Assembly (NCBI RefSeq): GCF_040712315.1
Contig: NC_134015.1
Location: 17,609,614-17,673,613, forward strand
Direction: 5' to 3'
Source: Castanea sativa
Lineage: Eukaryota; Streptophyta; Magnoliopsida; Fagales; Fagaceae
DNA: 64,000 nt
The notes beneath the pieces are model-generated. The model did not search any database and was not told where the DNA came from. It saw nothing but the letters and a program-made list of their open reading frames with translations. A program made the translations under genes and the position numbers. Every line of letters starts with the position of its first letter. The first letter of the stretch is position 1. This document shows positions 59,235 to 64,000 of this stretch, piece after piece.

Positions 59235-61454
59235 ATCTCCCCCACTTATAAGAATTTAGTCCTCTGAATTCATCACAAGCTGAACGAATTATCACGCTTC
59301 CGCTGCGCTACTCTAAAGCCACAATTGTATCGGTCTATACAAATTTATTACTCATCAGCATAGTTCAAAACTATTTCACAACATATGCTTAGACTTTTCC
59401 TTCCCAAGACTTGAAAAAATAAAAATTTCCAAAGCAATTGGAGCCATGATGCTTCCGCTGCCTAATACAATACCACTATAAAATCTCTTACTCAATTACC
59501 CATAGTTTAAGAACAACCATATTACGAAAAATATAAGATTCTTTAAAGATATACGTATCTCTAGTCTAAATAGTACTCTAGGTACCTTTCAATATGAATA
59601 AAATTTCCAAGGCCCATTCGTTTAGATTAACCCCAATAACTGATTTTCCATCAATTGTTAATTTCAACAAAATTCCAAGGCCTAAGTAGTCTCCAAAAAT
59701 TATAACAAGGTAAATCCACAATTTTGAGATTCACCATAGACCATTGAATGCTAGCATCCATTTAATTCAATATGTAACAACCCAAGGAAAAGCGCTAACC
59801 ACATCTATGGTATATCTCAAAATTAAGTAATGCATCCAAGGTTCCAATCCTTCCTAAGTTCAAAACTAAGTTACAACATATGCGTATATCACTATATCTT
59901 TTCTTCCTCAAGTTTTGTAAGAAAAAGAAATTCCAAAAGCTCCATAACTAATCAATTGAGCATTGATATAAGGTTTTCATGGAACCTCTATCTAACCATA
60001 AATTATCTTCTCAAATTAGCAACATTTATTCACCTTTTATCTCCAAATGATACTTGGGCTGGAACTCATTGAAGAGCTGGGTGCCTTATAATTACATGGC
60101 CTGTTATGAAAACAAATCTCTAAGTATACATCAGCTAGAAGGGAATAGTACATGAAGTATCTCAACCCAATTTTTTCTTTTTTCTTTTTCTTTTTACCTT
60201 GCAAATAATAGTCCTAGCAGTCTAGAACTTAAGAGTACACTGCAATTTATAATCACTAACCATCTGCCAATATAAAACAAAAGGTACAACAATTGACTAT
60301 AATTCAAATTGTAATAGTCTTTCAAAATAAATTCTCTTGCCATCCCAACTCCTTCAACATCCAATAAAAAATATGGTTCACTAGTCCAATTCAATACTAC
60401 CATGTACTCATGTTCTATCCACTTCATTTTCTATTGAGCCAATCCATTAACTCTTATTAGTTAAATTCAAAGAATTACATTTCTGGCATCAAAACTTATT
60501 CCCCAGGATATTAAACAAACCTCCAACTCCATAGAAAAGAAATTGCGGACCTCAAGCTTCTAAGTAACAAAATATGTCTCAAAAACATTTAGGGACTACC
60601 TCACACATAAATAAAGCTATTGTAATCCATTTAGGTCAACCCTAACAAGAACAATGATCCAAAGAAAGTCGGTCCTTAACATTAGAATCCAAGGAAGTCC
60701 ACCGATATATTACTGAATTCTTTAAACACCCTCAAAATTTATATAATAACATATAATATAATGTGAACTACAATAACCACAAATTGATTTTCCTTCACAC
60801 TACGAACTTTTCGTTAATTTCCATACTCCATATCAACTAAAATCAAGGAATCATAGCTCTAACATCAAACCTTAAGCCCTAAATAAAGTTCCGAAATTTC
60901 CAATTCCCTAAAAGCACTCCAAATTCTGAATAGGACATATAGTAAACTATCATTCAATAATTAGACTTATGAGAATCCCCTACATATCAAACTAACCTTA
61001 GGTAGGTCGACTAGATTAGGCAAAACTATCAAATAAGTTTTCAAAAGATCAGTCATAAAACAGCAAGAAGATTTCATTTGCTTGTTCTTTTCTCACTCTT
61101 CCTTTTTAATAAGAAGAAGAAGTTTTAATAACCAATTTCGTCAATTACAAAATTTTCAAGAATAAAATATACCCACTTAATACTAGTATATGATCATAGA
61201 AGTATATCAATTAAAATCCTCCATTTTGTATTTATAAGTCACGTATGCATGACCATGTAGACATAAGTATCAAACCCTTCAAATTTGACCTAACAAATCA
61301 TCATATGATGGAACCTCACTTACATTTCTCATCAAGTCATCAAAAGAACACTATCTATGGCTTAATAACCTTCATAAACAATGATTATAATCGTAATCCC
61401 TAGTACACAAACCTTATTCCAAATCAAGTCCTAGTATAGAGTCTGCAAGATCAT
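59235..61454. other. Repeat-derived non-coding DNA
   Basis: Starts with a polypurine tract (reverse strand). TGTAACAACCCAAGG at 59,774 resembles 56,523, so another end of the TRIM-like family lies here. Two diverged blocks (about 59,350-59,500 and 59,850-60,000) resemble each other. No gene seen. Confidence 0.45.
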
Positions 61455-61715
61455 AACCTGGCTCTAAGTAATATTACACTATTTAATATTTTTTTAATTG
61501 TATAGGAATTTTGACAAATCCACTGTTAGATTAAATTATCTTTATATATTCTCAATGCTTACAAAATTTAAAGATAATCAAAGATTAATAGTCATGTTGT
61601 GAATCAATTGTTTAAATTTAAGTTTTTGTATTTTAAAATAATACATAAAAAATGAGTTTATGAATTAAATGATAAATAACATCCAATTGACATGAAAATT
61701 GGCATGATTGTCAAT
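61455..61715. repeat. AT-rich interspersed repeat copy
   Basis: Aligns with 56,425-56,520 at its start and with 56,160-56,390 throughout ('aattttgacaaatccactgt', 'gattaaattatct', 'caattgacatgaaaatt'). Confidence 0.65.
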
Positions 61716-61985
61716 TAAATTCCTAATTAAATGAAATATTAAAATAGTTGGTATTGTTGACTTTCCATTTAATTAAGAAGAAGTTAAATTATTCATATTT
61801 GTACAAATATTAAAATTAGTAGAATGACACTCAAACAAAAAAAACTTGTGTTTGCAAATTTATTATCATACCAACAGAAAGAAAAAACTATAAAAAATAA
61901 AAAAATAAAACCAAGCAGTTTCACAAATTTATTACTAAAAGCATAACAGGATGATATAATTGGAATACATTTAACAAAACATGGA

Positions 61986-62104
61986 AGCTTTTGACTTCCT
62001 TTATTTTAGTTCACGGCAAAACCTAAAGAAGAAACTGCTAAACAATTTTGCAGCATGGCCATTCAGTTCGCGGCAGAAGCTTTAGACTTCCTTTATTTTA
62101 GTTC
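61986..62104. repeat. Short direct duplication in 3' flank of BAHD gene 2
   Basis: AGCTTTTGACTTCCTTTATTT (61,985) and AGCTTTAGACTTCCTTTATTT (62,079) head two ~45-bp similar segments, so the A-rich 3' end of the gene's transcript region is present twice. Confidence 0.5.
62092..62097 (-). terminator. Polyadenylation signal for BAHD gene 2
   Basis: AATAAA on the minus strand about 40 nt past the stop codon. A second copy lies at about 61,998-62,003 in the duplicated segment. Confidence 0.45.
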
Positions 62105-62135
62105 TATGCATGCATCATGCTTATTCACTAACATG

Positions 62136-63434
62136 TTAAGCATTCAAGGTTGTGATGGAAGCATATGCAAGAAGCCCCGTGTCACTTTCAAATTTAGCCA
62201 TGTCTTCCTCTTTCAAGTTAACCCATACTTCTATTCCATCCCCACTTTTGGTGTCTATAAATATAACTACGTTCTTGAAAGGCATGCTAACCAGACCAAT
62301 CCACATGGGATTTCCCCAGCCAAAGTCCACTTCGTACATAGGGAACCTGCACCAACTACTGAAATTGAATGGAACTACATCTTCTTTCATGACTTTTCCA
62401 CTAGCCTCTTTAAGAAAATTCAAGTGTTGAGCGTGGTCCTGTAACTTTTTCACATACTCATTGTCAATTTTTCTTATCGCGGCTCTCACTTTGCCCACAA
62501 GGCCATCCCTCTCTTCACTAGACAGAAGGACTGTTGCAATTCGGGAGATATTTCCAAAAGAATTTCTTGGCAATGGCGGATCCATCCTTGTCCGTAAATT
62601 CACTGCAAAAAGCACCATGTTGGGCTTTTTAGGCCCAAAGTTTGCTTGCGTAGCAGCAACATATCGGCTCCATAAAAAGACTGACAATGCCTCAACACGA
62701 CTGGGGTGTATTGGACTTTCTAAGCCTGAGCTTTCCCCGTATTTTTCTCTAAGAGCCACTATTGAAGCAGAACTAAACACAAACCTCTTTAATACAAGCT
62801 TCTCTTTTATCATATTATTTTCTGGTTGAAACCCAGATAAAGTATTTGTAGGGGGAAAGAGAGTTGATGCTTGAAATTCGGGATATATATCACTATCACC
62901 TCGAGCTCTGGCTGCCCAAGATTTCATAAACATGATAAAGGATGTGCCATCAGCAATCTTGTGGGAAATGCATGTAGCAATGGCAATACCTCCACAAGTG
63001 AAGTAGTTGGCTTGAACAGCGAAGGCAAAATGGTGTGTGCCATCAATATCGCACGGAAGAAATTTCTTGAATTCTGCTGGATTTTGATTTGTAACAATAT
63101 CTGGAAGCTCACACTTGACTTGGGCTTCGCGATACAACACGCCTTCATCGTTGCAGTCTACGATTAGATTGTCTTTAATGCGGCCAGCTAAAGGGTAGTA
63201 ACGTGTTAAGACGTTGGACAATGATTGCTTGAGCACACTAGAGAACGATTTGTCAGGGTCGGTGCTGATTTTAGAGTAAGCATCATTCTCTGTGTAGAAG
63301 AAGAGAAATGGAATATACATGCGGGGGAATATTTGGTCGAGAAAGGAAAGCTCATAGTAGCGAAGATGAGTGGGAGTTGGCGAAGATGGTTTGATATTCT
63401 CATAGGAAATTACTTCCACTTCAACATCCTTCAT
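62136..63434 (-). CDS. BAHD acyltransferase gene 2 (vinorine-synthase-like), intact
   Basis: 432 residues, no intron, usual length for this family (about 420-450). The HXXXD catalytic motif is HKIAD at residues 158-162; the structural DFGWG motif is at 370-374. Other family blocks: YPLAGR at 80-85, FPPTNTLSGF near 193-202, HPSRVEALSVFLWSR at 243-257, and NLRTRMDPPLP at 279-289. No signal peptide or membrane segment, so a cytosolic enzyme. It moves an acyl group, often acetyl, from acyl-CoA to an OH group. Clade III members of this type act on alkaloids, terpenoids or volatile alcohols; the substrate here cannot be told from sequence. Start chosen at MKDVEVEVISYEN, 20-odd residues before the usual first conserved block. 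It is the inverted paralogue of the broken gene 1. Confidence 0.95.
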   Translation of the reverse strand: MKDVEVEVISYENIKPSSPTPTHLRYYELSFLDQIFPRMYIPFLFFYTENDAYSKISTDPDKSFSSVLKQSLSNVLTRYYPLAGRIKDNLIVDCNDEGVLYREAQVKCELPDIVTNQNPAEFKKFLPCDIDGTHHFAFAVQANYFTCGGIAIATCISHKIADGTSFIMFMKSWAARARGDSDIYPEFQASTLFPPTNTLSGFQPENNMIKEKLVLKRFVFSSASIVALREKYGESSGLESPIHPSRVEALSVFLWSRYVAATQANFGPKKPNMVLFAVNLRTRMDPPLPRNSFGNISRIATVLLSSEERDGLVGKVRAAIRKIDNEYVKKLQDHAQHLNFLKEASGKVMKEDVVPFNFSSWCRFPMYEVDFGWGNPMWIGLVSMPFKNVVIFIDTKSGDGIEVWVNLKEEDMAKFESDTGLLAYASITTLNA

Positions 63435-63521
63435 TTTCTCTTGCCAAAGTTCAAACTACTTTGAACAAGTGCTTCTATGAATGGTTCTTATGGAAATGGT
63501 GGCATCTATCTACATGTGTGT

Positions 63522-63529
63522 CTATATAT
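63522..63529 (-). promoter_or_regulatory. Likely TATA box of BAHD gene 2
   Basis: The minus strand reads AATATATAG about 90 nt before the ATG, consistent with a short 5' leader. Confidence 0.45.
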
Positions 63530-63714
63530 TAAGCTTCTGCAAATGTGCTCGCCCATGGTTTGATCGCCCATGGTTTGATAAGACGTGGATGTGCAAGGTA
63601 CTGACCGCTTCATTTTAACAAAAAGATATTTTAATATGATAATGATAAACACACATGTAAGAAACCCTATATATTTTCTAATTATTAATGTATTAAAATT
63701 ATATTATATTGATA

Positions 63715-64000
63715 CTATGGGTCCATTTGAATACAGTTTATTTTGCTGAAAACTGAAAATACTGTAGCAAAATAATTTTTAAATGTGTGAATAATGCCGT
63801 GAGACTCATTTTTAATAACTTTTTTTCCTAAATAAAGTGATTGTGGATCCTGTGAACAGTGAGTGAATAGTGCATAAACAGTGCATGAATAGTGCATAAA
63901 CAGTGTGTGAATAGTATACTTTGTCTCATAAAAACTGAAAAGTGTGCATCAAACAAAAAATAAAATAAAAAAGAGAGAAATGCAAAACGCCAGACGCAGG
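63715..64000. repeat. Interspersed repeat with AGTGCATGAATAGTGC units, cut by window end
   Basis: Starts GGGTCCATTTGAATACAG, includes GCTGAAAACTGAAAATACTG, then four to five ~12-bp alternations of GTGAATAGT/GCATAAACAGT at 63,855-63,915. No coding. From memory, near-identical repeats are common in Fagaceae genomes. Confidence 0.6.

Noticed and set aside
62055..63464. Plus-strand frames across BAHD gene 2
   Set aside because: Complement of the real minus-strand gene; no independent similarity.

Overview
This window is plant nuclear DNA, most likely from a woody eudicot. It is AT-rich and packed with LTR retrotransposons, hAT, Mutator-like and CACTA transposon remnants, solo LTRs and microsatellites, with only two host-type genes. 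Both are BAHD acyltransferases of the vinorine-synthase-like clade, and one is dead. A repeat at 63,715-64,000 with alternating CAGTGCATGAATAGTGC/ATAAACAGTG units resembles one I recall as abundant in Fagaceae (oak/chestnut). I give that placement only as a tentative guess. No bacterial, organellar, rRNA, tRNA or CRISPR feature was seen.

Layout. 1-8,252: 3' two thirds of a Ty3/gypsy Tat-lineage element (gag tail, protease, RT, two RNase H domains, integrase) with seven in-frame stops before the RT active site, then a spliced accessory gene on the opposite strand with its own TATA box, then a probable 3' LTR. 8,253-13,508: repeat-derived DNA, a truncated Ty1/copia copy (LTR end, PBS, gag) and a long foldback MITE with a 9-bp target duplication. 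13,509-22,503: a copia-like LTR fragment and an LTR-PBS-gag-LTR element lacking pol (TR-GAG-like), carrying a solo LTR. 23,030-37,846: a minus-strand Ty1/copia element that is a nest. Its 3' LTR is split by a second copy of that solo-LTR family, which is itself split by a young gypsy element (533-bp LTRs, about 6 differences, exact TSD) that keeps an open gag-protease frame but no RT or integrase. Another solo LTR with exact TSD splits the copia coding region.

37,847-55,200: a hAT-rich interval. Three hAT-type elements have exact 8-bp target duplications, and a fourth has destroyed BAHD gene 1 (42,786-45,414). There is also one end of a CACTA element, a copia-like LTR, a MULE transposase pseudogene (51,340-52,680), a four-copy ~160-bp tandem repeat and a solo LTR with exact TSD. 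55,200-61,970: AT-rich interspersed repeats and a TRIM-like arrangement (LTR, PBS, ~100 bp, PPT, LTR) whose large LTR carries a 36-37-bp tandem array. 62,136-63,434: the intact intronless BAHD gene 2 on the minus strand.

How it works together: BAHD genes 1 and 2 are inverted paralogues about 17 kb apart. Gene 2 keeps both family motifs and should encode a soluble acyl-CoA-dependent acyltransferase. Gene 1 has at least four lesions. The rest is a record of successive insertions, whose relative order can be read from nesting, target duplications and LTR divergence. I did not find a new defence or metabolic system. The least explained items are the gag-protease-only young element with its unidentified C-terminal segment, and the Tat element's antisense gene with its own promoter-like signal.
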